A DNA stretch of 64,000 nt from Komarekiella delphini-convector SJRDD-AB1 (GTDB taxonomy: Bacteria; Cyanobacteriota; Cyanobacteriia; Cyanobacteriales; Nostocaceae), in NCBI RefSeq assembly GCF_014831675.1, contig NZ_VJXY01000045.1:1-64000 (forward strand), read 5' to 3'. Positions within the stretch are counted from its first letter, which is position 1, and each line of letters starts with the position of its first letter. Below, piece after piece: positions 46,295-56,732 of the stretch. A program made the position numbers and the translations under genes. The notes beneath the pieces were generated by a model, which saw only the letters and a program-made list of their open reading frames with translations, was not told where the DNA came from and searched no databases.

Positions 46295-46675
46295 CTACCG
46301 CATAAGTGGACTACCATGATGATGTACTAAATACCATTTCCCTCCGAGAAGGTGAAATACATTTGTAGCCATTGATTGTGCTTCGAGTCTTCTTCCACCA
46401 ACGACTTGAAAGATATTTTCTATCAACACAACGTAAGCGATATTATCAGTTACTTCAGTAGTAATTATTTCCGTATTAATTTCAATGTATGCAGTATTTT
46501 TAAATATCTGTGCCCAAGAGTTGCGAATCTCCTTCCAACCTCGCAATACGTTGCTTCCAGGATGGATACAGAAACTCCCAGTTCCTTGTGACCATACTGT
46601 ACTCATTGCCTCAATATCTTTTTTTTCAAAAGCTCGATAAAAAGCTTCGTTAGCTGCTAAAACTTCAGATGTCAT
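46295..46675 (-). CDS. NTF2/SnoaL-like small protein
   Basis: The 126-residue protein reads EAFYRAFEKKDIEAMSTVWS, GWKEIRNSWAQIFK and NVFHLLGGKWYLVHHHGSP. This is the cone-shaped NTF2-like fold of SnoaL/DUF4440-type proteins, used by diverse isomerases, cyclases and binding proteins. The function is not predictable. The Met at 46675 begins the fold; the longer frame to 46756 reads repeat DNA (SLPLPLCSP). It lies downstream of the two-component genes on the same strand. Confidence 0.8.
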   Translation of the reverse strand: MTSEVLAANEAFYRAFEKKDIEAMSTVWSQGTGSFCIHPGSNVLRGWKEIRNSWAQIFKNTAYIEINTEIITTEVTDNIAYVVLIENIFQVVGGRRLEAQSMATNVFHLLGGKWYLVHHHGSPLMR

Positions 46676-46793
46676 GGCGAATGAGGGGCGAATGTGGGGG
46701 GAGCAGAGGGGCAGGGGGAGAGAATAGTTAATGACCTTTGGCTTTTGAGCAATCACAAGTGACTAATGACCAATAACCAAGGACAAATAACTC

Positions 46794-48683
46794 CTAACAT
46801 CTTTTAAGTGTGCTAATGGTTTGTAATAGTTGGCTAGCTGTGTAAGGTTTGGAAAGAAAAGCTTTAATACCCATATCATAAGCTATGTTGACTTTATCGC
46901 TCGAAGCCAATCCGCTGACAGCAATAATTTTGACATCTGGGTTAATTTTTCGGAGAGTGCGAATGGTAGTTAATCCATCCAAAGACGGCATTACCATATC
47001 AGTTAACACAAGAAATATTTTATCCCGATGTTCTGCATATAAAGCTATTGCTTCAATGCCGTCCTTAGCTGTAATTGCTTTGTAGTTATGGCTTTCTAGG
47101 GATGTTTTTGTAACATCTCGAATGGCATCTTCGTCATCAACAACTAAAATCAGTTCTCCGTTACCTGAAGGTAATTGTTGTTCTTGTTCTGCGATAGTTT
47201 CGCTTGCTTCTTGTGCAGGCAAATATACCTTAAATTGACTGCCTCTACGTTGTTCGGTATATACGTTGATAAAACCACCGTGGCTTTTAATGATACCAAG
47301 TACTGTAGAAAGACCTAAACCTGTACCTTTACCAAGTTCTTTGGTGGTAAAAAATGGCTCAAATATCCGCTCTAATATTTCCGGTTCAATACCAATTCCA
47401 CTATCAGTAATAGCTATGGCAACATAGGAACCAACTTTAGCATCAATATGCATCTTGGCGTAATTTTCATCAACTAAGAGATTTTCCGCAGTGATTTTCA
47501 AAGTTCCACCATTAGGCATAGCATCACGAGCATTGACACAAAGATTCATCAGTACTTGATGCAGTTGAGTGGCATCACCAGATACAGTGTAAAGATTATG
47601 CGGAATTTGAGTGGAAACTTCAATTGATTTGGGAAAAGTTTGTTTAATAATTTGTTGAATTTCGACTATTAAATGCTTTAGTTGCAGAAGGGTACGCTCG
47701 CCTTCAAGCCCTCTAGTGAAAGACAGTACTTGCTTGACTAACTTTGCCCCACGTTGAGCATTTGTGATCAATATTGGTAGGAGTCGCTGAGAACGCTCAT
47801 CATGTACTTGTGCTTCCAAAAGTTGTGCTGTCATCAAAATGGGAGCAAGAACATTATTGAGGTCATGGGCAATACCACTTGCTAGAGTACCAATACTCTC
47901 TAATCGCTGGGCGCGGAGAAATTGCGCCTCCAGTTGTTTTTTTTGCGTGATATCAGTGTTAACAACGAGGATTGATTGGGCTTGATGACTGAACTCACGC
48001 ACTAGTGTCCAACGGCTTTCGACAATAATTTCTTTGCCGGATTTTGTTATTTGATGTAACTCACCCTCCCAAGAGCCATTTTTTGTTAAAATAACGAGTG
48101 CTTCTTGCAATTGAGATAAATTTTTTTCTTGCCAGAGTTTTTGTTTATATTTAGCGATCGCCTCTTCATTTTTCCAACCGTACAGACGCTCGGCGGCTTT
48201 GTTCCAAAATAAAATTTTGTCGTCTAAATTATGTACAAAAATTGCATCGGTAGCAATATCTAGTAAAGCAGCTTGTTCGCGAATTTTCTGTTCTGTTTGT
48301 TTGCGTTCTATGGCGTAACGAATAGAACGCTCTAGTAAAGGTGCTGTCAGCTGGCTTTTTTCTAAATAATCGGCTGCTCCGGCTTTCATCGCCTCCAAAT
48401 CTATTTCTCGATCTCCCTGTCCTGTCAGTAAAATCATCGGAGAAGAACAGCCCTGAGCAATTGTTTCGCGCAACAGTTCTAGTCCGTTGTGTTTGCCCAA
48501 GCGGTAGTCTACCAGATAAATATCATGCTGGAACTGAGCGATCGCATTTCTTGCCGCTTCATAGTTATCTAACCATTCCAACTCACAACTAGTTCCTTGA
48601 AACTCACCAAACCAATCACGAGTTAAAATATAATCATCTTCATCATCATCAATTAAAAGAACTTTGATTGGGCTGTTGTCCAT
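46794..48683 (-). CDS. REC-PAS-histidine kinase-REC hybrid protein
   Basis: The order in 629 residues is: receiver ([11 protein letters not shown]...IYLVDYRLG), PAS (about 140-250, [21 protein letters not shown]), HisKA with [15 protein letters not shown], HATPase with [19 protein letters not shown] and GTGLGLSTV, and a C-terminal receiver ([12 protein letters not shown]). It can accept phosphate at the first receiver and pass it on, as an intermediate in a phosphorelay. It starts 35 bases inside the preceding response regulator gene, so translation is coupled. The kinase core closely resembles the protein at 53008. Confidence 0.9.
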   Translation of the reverse strand: MDNSPIKVLLIDDDEDDYILTRDWFGEFQGTSCELEWLDNYEAARNAIAQFQHDIYLVDYRLGKHNGLELLRETIAQGCSSPMILLTGQGDREIDLEAMKAGAADYLEKSQLTAPLLERSIRYAIERKQTEQKIREQAALLDIATDAIFVHNLDDKILFWNKAAERLYGWKNEEAIAKYKQKLWQEKNLSQLQEALVILTKNGSWEGELHQITKSGKEIIVESRWTLVREFSHQAQSILVVNTDITQKKQLEAQFLRAQRLESIGTLASGIAHDLNNVLAPILMTAQLLEAQVHDERSQRLLPILITNAQRGAKLVKQVLSFTRGLEGERTLLQLKHLIVEIQQIIKQTFPKSIEVSTQIPHNLYTVSGDATQLHQVLMNLCVNARDAMPNGGTLKITAENLLVDENYAKMHIDAKVGSYVAIAITDSGIGIEPEILERIFEPFFTTKELGKGTGLGLSTVLGIIKSHGGFINVYTEQRRGSQFKVYLPAQEASETIAEQEQQLPSGNGELILVVDDEDAIRDVTKTSLESHNYKAITAKDGIEAIALYAEHRDKIFLVLTDMVMPSLDGLTTIRTLRKINPDVKIIAVSGLASSDKVNIAYDMGIKAFLSKPYTASQLLQTISTLKRC

Positions 48684-49146
48684 TGTTTTCTCCCACTGCT
48701 TCTAGCGGCAGCTTTACAATTTCAAACCAGTATTTTCCTAAAGTTTTCATGACTTCTACTAAGGAAGCAAAAGTCACTGGCTTAATGATAAAGGAGTTTG
48801 CACCTAAATCATAGGTATTATCTATATCTTCCTCTGCCCCAGACGTTGTCAGTACTACAACAGGAATTCGCCGTAATTGTGGGTCACTTTTAATGTCTCT
48901 GAGTGCTTCAAGACCGTCTTTTTTGGGCATATTTAAATCTAACAAAATCAAATCTGGACGCGGTGCATTGCTTTTGTCAGCGTACCGACCACGATTATAG
49001 AGATAATCCATCAACTCCTCACCATTCCTGACGATGTATGGTTCGATTGACAATTGACTTTCTGCCAATGCTTCACTAACTAACATACTGTCGTCTTCAT
49101 CATCATCAGCCATTAAAATAGTGACGGTTTTTTGCCGACCTTTCAC
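48649..49146 (-). CDS. Single-domain response regulator (Rcp1-like)
   Basis: The 165-residue protein is a lone receiver: ILMADDDEDDSMLV (acidic pocket), DLILLDLNMPKKDGLEALR (phospho-acceptor Asp), VVVLTTSGAEEDI (Thr/Ser switch), and FIIKPVTF (Lys). This pattern (DDDxDD, LNMPKKDG) is that of Rcp1, the partner of cyanobacterial phytochrome Cph1. There is no output domain. It lies between the cyanobacteriochrome kinase and the REC-HK-REC gene and overlaps the latter by 35 bases; passing phosphate between them is the natural inference. Confidence 0.92.
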   Translation of the reverse strand: MKGRQKTVTILMADDDEDDSMLVSEALAESQLSIEPYIVRNGEELMDYLYNRGRYADKSNAPRPDLILLDLNMPKKDGLEALRDIKSDPQLRRIPVVVLTTSGAEEDIDNTYDLGANSFIIKPVTFASLVEVMKTLGKYWFEIVKLPLEAVGENNGQQPNQSSFN

Positions 49147-49275
49147 TCTGTATTCTCTCCTTAATAATTTTTGTTAATATGAACATAATTTTTAAGATGT
49201 TATGAATTACCAGACACAATTGTACAATTAACCTTTTTTTTTGGCCTATTAGTAATCCTCCTCTAGGAATAAAAA

Positions 49276-52200
49276 TCAAGGATGGGAAATAATTGGTAAT
49301 GTTACAATAAATCTCGCACCTTGTCCTGGTTGACTTTGTGCTGTGATATGACCATGATGACGTTCAATAATTTTTCGACAGATAGCTAAGCCCATACCAG
49401 TGCCTTCGTATTCTCTGCGACTATGTAGGCGTTGAAAAACATTAAAAATGCGATCAAGATACTTTTCATCAAAACCAATGCCGTTATCTTCAATAATAAT
49501 TTGATAAAGTTCACAACAATTGCAGGTTTTATCTGATGGATTTTTTGAGGATTGACTAAAAATTTTGATCACAGGTGGTACTTGTGGGCGGTGAAATTTG
49601 AGGGCGTTGCCGATTAAGTTTTGCAATAATTGGCGCATTTGTAGGGGGTCGGCTGCAATGGTGGGTAACTCTCCTACATGCACCTGTGCCTCAGTTTGCT
49701 GAATACGCACTTCTAAATCAGACAGTACTTCTTGTACTATCTGTGATAGATTCACCGACACAAAGGGTTTTGCCCTAGTGGTAACTCGTGATAGTCTCAA
49801 CAAATCTTCAATCAATGTCTGCATTCTCAAGGCTGCATTCTGCATCCGCTCTAGGTAGTCATGTCCCTGTTCGGTTAAGTTGTTACCACAGCTAGCTTTG
49901 AGTCGTTCGCTAAAGGTCTTAATTTTACGTAGTGGCTCTTGCAAATCGTGAGAGGCGATAAATGCAAATTGTTGCAGTTCTTCATTAGAACGGGTGAGTT
50001 CTTGCCGCTGACGAGTTTCTTGTTCTAAAATCAGACTTTGAGCTACGGCAATGCCTATTTGATCTGCCAACTGCTGCAAAAGTTCAATTTCCCGGTTAGT
50101 CCACTGACGGGGGTGAGCACACTGATGGGCAATTAGCAGCCCCCAGAGTTGATTTTTCAGAAGAATTGGGACAACAAGGTTGGCTTTGACTGCAAATTGT
50201 TGCAGAAATTCAACGTGGCAAGGTTGAATATCAGCTCGTTCTATGTCGGGAATGGAGCCAATTCGCCCTTGGCAGTACTGCTGGATGTAATCTTGCTTAA
50301 AGCAAGGGTCGGTAATCTGCTGCCCTAAAATAACGGGCAAACCGGGAACTACTGCTTCTTGAACCGCGATGAAATCGCCATTTGACCGTAAGCGCAAGAT
50401 TAATACACGGTCTGCGTGCAGCAGCTTTTGCACTTCTGTAACACTGGTTTGGAGAATTTCATCAATTTGTAAAGACTGACGAATTTTTAGGGTAATATCG
50501 GCGAATAATTGCGATCGCAAGTTTTGACGTTCTAAATCTGCTTGTGTGCGTTTGCGATCGGTCATATCCATCATTGCACCAATCATCCGTACTGGCTTGC
50601 CTGTCTCCTCATAGACAACATAACCGCGATCAAAAATGTAGGCATAAGAATTATCGCTGCGGCGAAAGCGGTATTCACTTGACCAAAATTGTTTACCGCT
50701 ATTCATCACAGCACCCACACTAGAAACAATTTTTTGCCTATCGTCTGGATGTATACGTTCAGTCCACCAAGCCGCATTAAAATTTACTTGCTCTGTTGAG
50801 TATCCAAAAAGAGCCTGTAAAGATTGATTCCACCACACTTCATCTTTGAGCAAATCCCAGTCCCATAAAGCATCATTGGTAGCGCGGGCAGCTATTTGGA
50901 AACGTTCTTCACTTTGACGCAGTTGTTCTTCTGCCAGTTTACGTTCAGTGATATCAGTATGGGAACTTGCCATTCGCACGACACTACCATCTTCATTCCA
51001 CACCGCCTGACCGCGATGCAAAACCCATTTGTAAGTACCGTCCTTACACCGGACTCGATGTTCGTTGATGTAAAACGGGTTTTTTTTAGCAAAGTGGTTA
51101 GCGATCGCTTGTGTCACCGAGCCGATATCATTTGGATGTATTCGTGTTGCCCATTCATCTAATTGATTAGAAATCTCATGGTCTTCGTAACCAAGCATTT
51201 CTTTCCAGCGAGTTGAGAAAAACACTTCCTTATTTTTAACGTTCCAGTCCAAAATGCCATCATTACTACCCTGCACTGCTAACTGCCAGCGTTCTTCACT
51301 TTTTTTCAGGGCATCTTCTACACGTTGGCGCTCAATTGCTGTAGCTAAAACATTGGCAACAGCTTGGAGAAAATAAATATCATCTCTAGTGAAGGTGCGC
51401 TGTTTGGTTGTGTGTGCTCCCAAGATGCCAAAAGGGCGCTCTTTGCCATGAATCACCACACTCATACCACTGACCACTTGGCTGTGATGACCGATAATAA
51501 CTGGCTCAGGGGAAAGAGCTGTATAGTCGATTGGCGAATGCATCTCAGTTGTGATTTCTTGCTGCGTTAGGTCTTGTTGGCAACCTATGCCAGCACGCAG
51601 CAGTAATCCATTATCATCTGGTAGTAGTTCCAAAACCTTGCAAGACTGGACTTTCAGGCATTCAGCAACGAATGTCACGCACGAGTTCATCAGCCTGGTT
51701 AAATCTTTATGAGATAATGCTATTTGACTAAGTTCTGCCACAATTGCCTGCTGCTTGGCATTAACTTCCAGCGCCTCCTCTGCTTGCTTGCGCTTGGTGA
51801 TATCTATATATACTCCAGACATCTGCACAGCTAACCCAGATGCGTCTCGAAAAACTACTCCTTTGCTTGCTAAAGTGCGAATCCGAGCACCAGGCAAAAC
51901 AACTCGAAATTCGATGTCATATTCTACCCCATCTCGAATAGCTTGCTGATGCGATCGGCTAACAAGATCGCGATCTTGGGGATGAATTAAGTTAATGAAA
52001 GCTTCGTATGTGTCAATGAAAACGCCTTTTTCCAAGCCAAAAAGTGCTTCTAGGTTATCTGACCAAGTAATTTTTTGAGTCAGTAAATCCCAGTTCCAGA
52101 TACTCATGCGAGCAGCGTCTAACGCCATCCTCAGTTGTGTTTCACGCAGTTGTGCTTGTGAAGTTTGTTGTCGCAATTCCTTTATGGCCCGATGAGCTTC

Positions 52201-52572
52201 TAAAAGACGACGCAATCTTTGACGTAAAACCGGCCATTGAATCGGCTTGCTAATAAAATCAGTTACACCCACAGCAAAAGCTTGCTCCACGGTTGCTTGA
52301 TCATAAAGAGCAGTAATCATTAACACAGGTGTGTCTTTGCCATTGGGAAGTTTTTGCAATTGAGAGCAGCAACTAAAACCGTCCATTACGGGCATCATGG
52401 CATCTAGTAGTACTATATCTGGATGCAGGCGAGTATAGATAGCTAGCGCCTCTAAACCATTACTCGCCTGTGCCACTTGATACCCTGCTTCTTCTATTAA
52501 CTCACACAGATGAATTCGAGTTAAATCGTCATCGTCTACAACTAGAATGAGGGGAAAATCTTTTTTAATCAT
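49276..52572 (-). CDS. Cyanobacteriochrome hybrid histidine kinase (REC-PAS-GAF-PAS-PAS-GAF-HK)
   Basis: The domains in 1098 residues are: receiver (8-125, phospho-Asp57), PAS (145-260), GAF (275-420), PAS (425-545), PAS (550-680), bilin-type GAF (690-855), HisKA (His875 in FIASHDLQEPL) and HATPase (about 985-1095, DNGIGFDE, GTGMGLAI). The second GAF has the chromophore CH motif, Cys785 in QPCHVEFLQQFAVKANLVVP, followed by LWGLLIAHQC and PRQW, and a second Cys757 in the DXCF motif DPCF. The 28-residue spacing equals that of TePixJ (Cys494/Cys522). This predicts a bilin-binding blue/green-type photosensor that drives the kinase. The first GAF has no such Cys. An Rcp1-like regulator follows. 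Confidence 0.93.
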   Translation of the reverse strand: MIKKDFPLILVVDDDDLTRIHLCELIEEAGYQVAQASNGLEALAIYTRLHPDIVLLDAMMPVMDGFSCCSQLQKLPNGKDTPVLMITALYDQATVEQAFAVGVTDFISKPIQWPVLRQRLRRLLEAHRAIKELRQQTSQAQLRETQLRMALDAARMSIWNWDLLTQKITWSDNLEALFGLEKGVFIDTYEAFINLIHPQDRDLVSRSHQQAIRDGVEYDIEFRVVLPGARIRTLASKGVVFRDASGLAVQMSGVYIDITKRKQAEEALEVNAKQQAIVAELSQIALSHKDLTRLMNSCVTFVAECLKVQSCKVLELLPDDNGLLLRAGIGCQQDLTQQEITTEMHSPIDYTALSPEPVIIGHHSQVVSGMSVVIHGKERPFGILGAHTTKQRTFTRDDIYFLQAVANVLATAIERQRVEDALKKSEERWQLAVQGSNDGILDWNVKNKEVFFSTRWKEMLGYEDHEISNQLDEWATRIHPNDIGSVTQAIANHFAKKNPFYINEHRVRCKDGTYKWVLHRGQAVWNEDGSVVRMASSHTDITERKLAEEQLRQSEERFQIAARATNDALWDWDLLKDEVWWNQSLQALFGYSTEQVNFNAAWWTERIHPDDRQKIVSSVGAVMNSGKQFWSSEYRFRRSDNSYAYIFDRGYVVYEETGKPVRMIGAMMDMTDRKRTQADLERQNLRSQLFADITLKIRQSLQIDEILQTSVTEVQKLLHADRVLILRLRSNGDFIAVQEAVVPGLPVILGQQITDPCFKQDYIQQYCQGRIGSIPDIERADIQPCHVEFLQQFAVKANLVVPILLKNQLWGLLIAHQCAHPRQWTNREIELLQQLADQIGIAVAQSLILEQETRQRQELTRSNEELQQFAFIASHDLQEPLRKIKTFSERLKASCGNNLTEQGHDYLERMQNAALRMQTLIEDLLRLSRVTTRAKPFVSVNLSQIVQEVLSDLEVRIQQTEAQVHVGELPTIAADPLQMRQLLQNLIGNALKFHRPQVPPVIKIFSQSSKNPSDKTCNCCELYQIIIEDNGIGFDEKYLDRIFNVFQRLHSRREYEGTGMGLAICRKIIERHHGHITAQSQPGQGARFIVTLPIISHP

Positions 52573-53007
52573 GAGTCAAGATTCAAGAGTCAAGAGTTCT
52601 TAAAATCAAGACTAGCTTGTCTTGGCTGATCAGTGTTTTTTAACTTGTGTGAGGTTAATACGTGTATTTTTGCTGTACTTAAGTAGAGGATGATGAGGAT
52701 AATATTGTTGAGGTAGCTTCTCAGTCAGTGTTTTTTATCACATTTTTGTTGTGATATTAATCACTAATTATTTAAATAATTTAGCCAAGTCTAGATCAAA
52801 GCATTTTGATCTTTGACAAATGACAAAGTGCAAAGTCTGTAGCAAGACCCATAGGGCACGCCGGAAACCAACGCTCAGACAGAAGCCTGTGACGCTCCTG
52901 CGTCGCTACCGCTACGCTAACGCACAAGTTGAGGAACCCGCCTAAGCAACTGGCTCAACTTTGTCAAAGATGACATAGACGCCTCAGCGGCTACCCGTAG
53001 GGTAAGA
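52573..53007. other. Intergenic region with repeat blocks
   Basis: No gene is supported in these 435 bases. Heptamers of the GTCAAGA/ATGACAA type occur at 52571-52592 and 52813-52830. A repeat block with GCGTCGCTACCGCTACGCTAACGC lies near 52910, similar to fragments at 8640 and 19680. The promoter of the 52572 gene must lie in the right-hand AT-rich part. Confidence 0.45.
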
Positions 53008-55419
53008 CTAATGACAAATGACTGTATGCAAAGTTTTCAATAACTCTTGTGTTGTGTAGGGTTTGGGCAAAAATGCTTTATGCTTAGCTGTTTTATCGAT
53101 TGGTATATGTTCGCTTGTCGATAAGCCGCTGATAGCAATAATCCGTAATTGTGGATTTATTTTCTGTAATGTGCGAATGGTAGTTGCTCCATCCATATTG
53201 GGCATCATCATATCGATAATTGCTGCACTAATTTGATCTTTGTGCTCGGCGTATAGTGCTACTGCTTCTATGCCATCACTAGCAGTCATTGCTGTATAGT
53301 TATGATTTTCTAAAGAGATTTTGGTAATCTTCTGAATCGCAGCTTCATCATCTACAACCAAAATGCATTCTCCGCATCCAGTTGGCATTTCTGTATCTTC
53401 TAACAACTGAGTTGCAAATGTATTAACTGCTGGCAAGTATACCTTAAATTTTGTGCCTATACCCACACGACTTGAGACAGTGATAAAACCACCATGCCTT
53501 TGAATAATTCCGATTGCTGTTGACAGTCCAAGTCCAGTTCCTTTACCAGATTCTTTTGTTGTAAAAAATGGTTCAAATATTCTATCTAATACTGCGCTTT
53601 TGATGCCAAATCCTGTATCAGCAACGGTTAGGATAATATAAGAACCAACATGAGCCTCTGGATGCATACTGGCATAGTTTTCATCAATGAAAATATTCTC
53701 GGCAGATATTGTCAAAGTTCCACCTCTTGGCATGGCATCACGCGCATTGAGGCACAAATTAATTAGTACCTGATGTAGTTGGGTACTATCGGCACAAACA
53801 GGCGATAAGTCTGGTTGAATTTCAGTGTAAACTTGGATTGATTTGGGAAATGTTTGGGCTACGATTTGCTTCATTTCTAAAATTAAGTGCTTGACCTGAA
53901 GCACGGTACGATCGCCTTCAACTCCTCTAGCAAAGGACAACATTTGTTTGACCAAATTAGCACCACGTTTGGCATTACTTTCAACTATTGATAGCATTTG
54001 GTGAATGCTGCGATCGCGGTTTTTACTTTTTAGCAGTTGCACTGACATCAAAATTGGTGACAACACATTGTTTAAATCGTGAGCAATACCACTAGCAAGA
54101 GTGCCGATACTATCCACGCGTTGAGCACGTAAAAACTGTTTTTCTAGTTGTTTTCTCTGGGTGATGTCAGTATCAACGACAAGGATTGATTTGGCTTGAG
54201 AATGTTCATCCTTTAACAACGTCCAGCGACTTTCAACTATGATTTCCTTGCCAGATTTGCTGGTTTTGTGTAACTCACCTTGCCAAGAGCCATGTTTCCA
54301 GACAAGTTGGTAAATTTCCAGTTGTTGCGGTAAAGATTCGGTATCTAAAAGTTCGCTAGCATTCTTGCCAACAGCTTCTTCTGCTTTCCAGCCGTAAAGG
54401 TTCTCGGCACTTTTATTCCATGATAAAATTTGGTTGGATAAATCTCGTACGACAATTGCATCTGTAGTAATATCTAGCAATATTGCTTGTTCACGTAGTT
54501 GGTTTTCTAGATGTTTGCGTGAAGTGATATCCTCAACAATATAGGTAAATTGCGGATGGCTACTAGAACTCACTGCGATCGCACTAACTGTTGCTGACAG
54601 CCATTTTTTACCTTGGGGAGTATCGTGAGAGTATTCAAACCTCACTGGCAATTGGGTACGTTCTGCTTGACGGTAGTGATGAATCCACTGGGATAAATAT
54701 TTGTGTACAGTACCGATTTCACGTGCTAGGCGATTTTGAATGGCTTCTGGAGTCAGTCCAAAGAATTTCGTTGTGGTAGGGTTATCTGAAATATGCACGA
54801 TGTCATTATCTACCAGCTCCACAATTCCCATCATCATCGGCGCACTGTCAAAAAAACTCTTAATAGCACATTTACTTTGACATAATGCCTCTTGTACCTG
54901 TTTATACTCCTTTTTAAGGCTTGCTAGTTCTGCTAGATTCCGCCGAATCTCCAGTTGTCTAACTACCAGACGGCTAAGAGTTTGCAGTGCTTCCACCTGT
55001 TTTGAACTAATTTGGTGTGGTACGCGATCTATTACACACAGAGTACCAATCGCTTTTCCTCCTGGTGTAAACAAGGGTACGCCTGCATAAAATCTTACAT
55101 AAGGTTCACAGGTGACAAGTACATCTTTAGCAAAGCGTTCATCTGCTAGTGTGTCAGAAATAATTAAAATATCATGCTGGATACAAGTTTGGCAAAAGCC
55201 TTGCTCTAGTGGCATTTCCTGTATATCTAATCCCACCTTCGCTTTGATCCATTGACGGCTGGCGTCTATTAAATTAATCATAGCGATCGGTGCATCACAA
55301 ATCTGCGCCGCTAAGAACACTAAATCGTCAAATGCTTGTTCTGGTGCAGTATCGAGAATCTGGTACTGATGGAGAGCCTCTAGCCTCGTTGCTTCGTTAT
55401 TACACACTAAAGATTTCAT
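53008..55419 (-). CDS. GAF-PAS-PAS histidine kinase-REC hybrid protein
   Basis: The 803-residue order is: GAF (about 15-170, FCQTCIQHDILIISDTLADERF, AGVPLFTPGGKAIGTLCVID), PAS (185-300), PAS (305-425), HisKA with [15 protein letters not shown], HATPase with GTGLGLSTA, and a receiver (AAIIDMMMPNMDGA). The GAF is of the free-standing sensor type common in cyanobacteria; it lacks the bilin CH motif. The kinase and receiver parts are paralogous to those at 46794. It is the first gene of the minus-strand signalling cluster, 435 bases upstream of the cyanobacteriochrome gene. Ligand or signal is unknown. Confidence 0.9.
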   Translation of the reverse strand: MKSLVCNNEATRLEALHQYQILDTAPEQAFDDLVFLAAQICDAPIAMINLIDASRQWIKAKVGLDIQEMPLEQGFCQTCIQHDILIISDTLADERFAKDVLVTCEPYVRFYAGVPLFTPGGKAIGTLCVIDRVPHQISSKQVEALQTLSRLVVRQLEIRRNLAELASLKKEYKQVQEALCQSKCAIKSFFDSAPMMMGIVELVDNDIVHISDNPTTTKFFGLTPEAIQNRLAREIGTVHKYLSQWIHHYRQAERTQLPVRFEYSHDTPQGKKWLSATVSAIAVSSSSHPQFTYIVEDITSRKHLENQLREQAILLDITTDAIVVRDLSNQILSWNKSAENLYGWKAEEAVGKNASELLDTESLPQQLEIYQLVWKHGSWQGELHKTSKSGKEIIVESRWTLLKDEHSQAKSILVVDTDITQRKQLEKQFLRAQRVDSIGTLASGIAHDLNNVLSPILMSVQLLKSKNRDRSIHQMLSIVESNAKRGANLVKQMLSFARGVEGDRTVLQVKHLILEMKQIVAQTFPKSIQVYTEIQPDLSPVCADSTQLHQVLINLCLNARDAMPRGGTLTISAENIFIDENYASMHPEAHVGSYIILTVADTGFGIKSAVLDRIFEPFFTTKESGKGTGLGLSTAIGIIQRHGGFITVSSRVGIGTKFKVYLPAVNTFATQLLEDTEMPTGCGECILVVDDEAAIQKITKISLENHNYTAMTASDGIEAVALYAEHKDQISAAIIDMMMPNMDGATTIRTLQKINPQLRIIAISGLSTSEHIPIDKTAKHKAFLPKPYTTQELLKTLHTVICH

Positions 55420-56173
55420 TCAATTTTTCCTACTATTACTGAATTACAACTAGCCGTTGTATTACTAGGAGTCCTCTAAGTTCATGAAGCAGGGGTGTAA
55501 GCTTGGCGGCGCTAAAATGCTGCCTATCAGAAATTTGGTTTCAAGTACCATATACATTTGCTAAGTGATAGCCCAAATCAGAAATTTGTTGCTTGATTAA
55601 CTCAGCTGTCATTGCACTTGATTGCTTAATGAATTCGCTATCAGATTATCTATAGAAGTAACAAGCAAGTAGCTTGATACTTTTATAGTACAGTAATACG
55701 TCTGAAGATGGATGACCACAAAGTTGAGTTACTTAAGTAAGTTTACGTAAAATCTACCAAGTTTACGTTATCATTAAAAGCTTTAGTTCAAAAATAAATT
55801 ACTGTCACGAGAGGAAAAGGCTTTCAAGCCTTGATTTCAAAGTGAAATGATTCTGTATCTATTCAGTGTTTCTTGCTTATTTACAAATTTTCACAAAGAC
55901 TTGTCTATTTGTACAAACTAAAAAGCTAAAGGGAAACCGCATCAATACTTTTCGATTCATGGAGAAAAGGGGAAAGGCTGAAATCTACCTCTTACCCTTT
56001 TCTCAGACTACAAAGGAGAGTCAGGGAGTTTACAGGGGAAAGTATTGGAAACCGCATTTGGTATTTGTTAAACAACATATACCAGAGCATCTGAATAGAG
56101 CTAACAGCACTTAATTCAAGGACAATATATTTAGTGCTAACCAAAACTGATCCTAGTTAATCTCAATCCAGTT
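55420..56173. other. Long intergenic region
   Basis: No gene is well supported in these 754 bases. An 82-residue frame at 55866-56114 has no ribosome site and no family likeness and is not called. The sequence contains a GTTTACGTAAA palindrome-like stretch at 55740-55752 followed by another AGTTTACGT copy about 18 bases on. It separates the divergent kinase and moaE genes and should contain both promoters. Confidence 0.45.
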
Positions 56174-56656
56174 ATGACAACTCTACTTAGTCCGATTAAA
56201 CCAAGAACCGAAGATAGCTTTGCTATTAGCTTTGCACCATTGTCTATTGCTGAAATCTACGCCAAAGCCGATGATCCCGCCGACGGTGCTGTGGTTGTAA
56301 TGAGTGGAATGGTTCGCAATCAAACCGACGGTAAACCTGTGGTTGCCTTGGAGTATCAAGCTTACGAACCGATGGCATTACGGGTATTTTATCAAATTGC
56401 TGCTGATATTCGCTCCTCTTGGTCTGATGTCAATCGAGTCGTGATTTATCATCGCGTTGGACGTTTGCAAGTTGGGGAAATCAGCGTTTTAGTGGCTGTA
56501 GGTTGTCCTCACCGTAGTGAGGCGTTTGAAGCTTGCCGCTATGCGATTGATAACCTCAAACACAATGCACCTATATGGAAAAAAGAACATTGGGAAGATG
56601 GTTCTAGTACCTGGGTAAGCATTGGTGCTTGTGAACAGTCAGGAGAAAATTGTTAA
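56174..56656 (+). CDS. moaE: Molybdopterin synthase catalytic subunit MoaE
   Basis: MoaE, with MoaD, adds the two sulfurs to precursor Z (cPMP) to make molybdopterin. The family sequence is clear: GAVVVMSGMVRNQTDGKPVVALEYQAYEPMA, YHRVGRLQVGEISVLVAVGCPHRSEAFEACRYAID and APIWKKEHWEDGSSTWV, including the active-site Lys pair. Length (160) is normal. No other moa gene is adjacent. It could serve nitrate reductase or the PaoAB-type enzyme at 5755-7291. Confidence 0.95.
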   Translation: MTTLLSPIKPRTEDSFAISFAPLSIAEIYAKADDPADGAVVVMSGMVRNQTDGKPVVALEYQAYEPMALRVFYQIAADIRSSWSDVNRVVIYHRVGRLQVGEISVLVAVGCPHRSEAFEACRYAIDNLKHNAPIWKKEHWEDGSSTWVSIGACEQSGENC

Positions 56657-56681
56657 AATTCCTAAGACAATCGACCAAATA

Positions 56682-56723
56682 ATTACAAATTACGAATTAC
56701 GAATTACGAATTACGAATTACGA
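56682..56723. repeat. Tandem ATTACGA heptamers
   Basis: One ATTACAA and five ATTACGA units follow one another just past moaE. A shorter run lies at 918-940. These short heptamers are characteristic of Nostoc-type genomes. The frameshifted toxin ends 10 bases further on. Confidence 0.85.
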
Positions 56724-56732
56724 ATTATTTGG

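Noticed and set aside
55866-56114. 82-residue open frame upstream of moaE
   Set aside because: It has no ribosome site, no recognisable domain, and a composition like the surrounding intergenic DNA.
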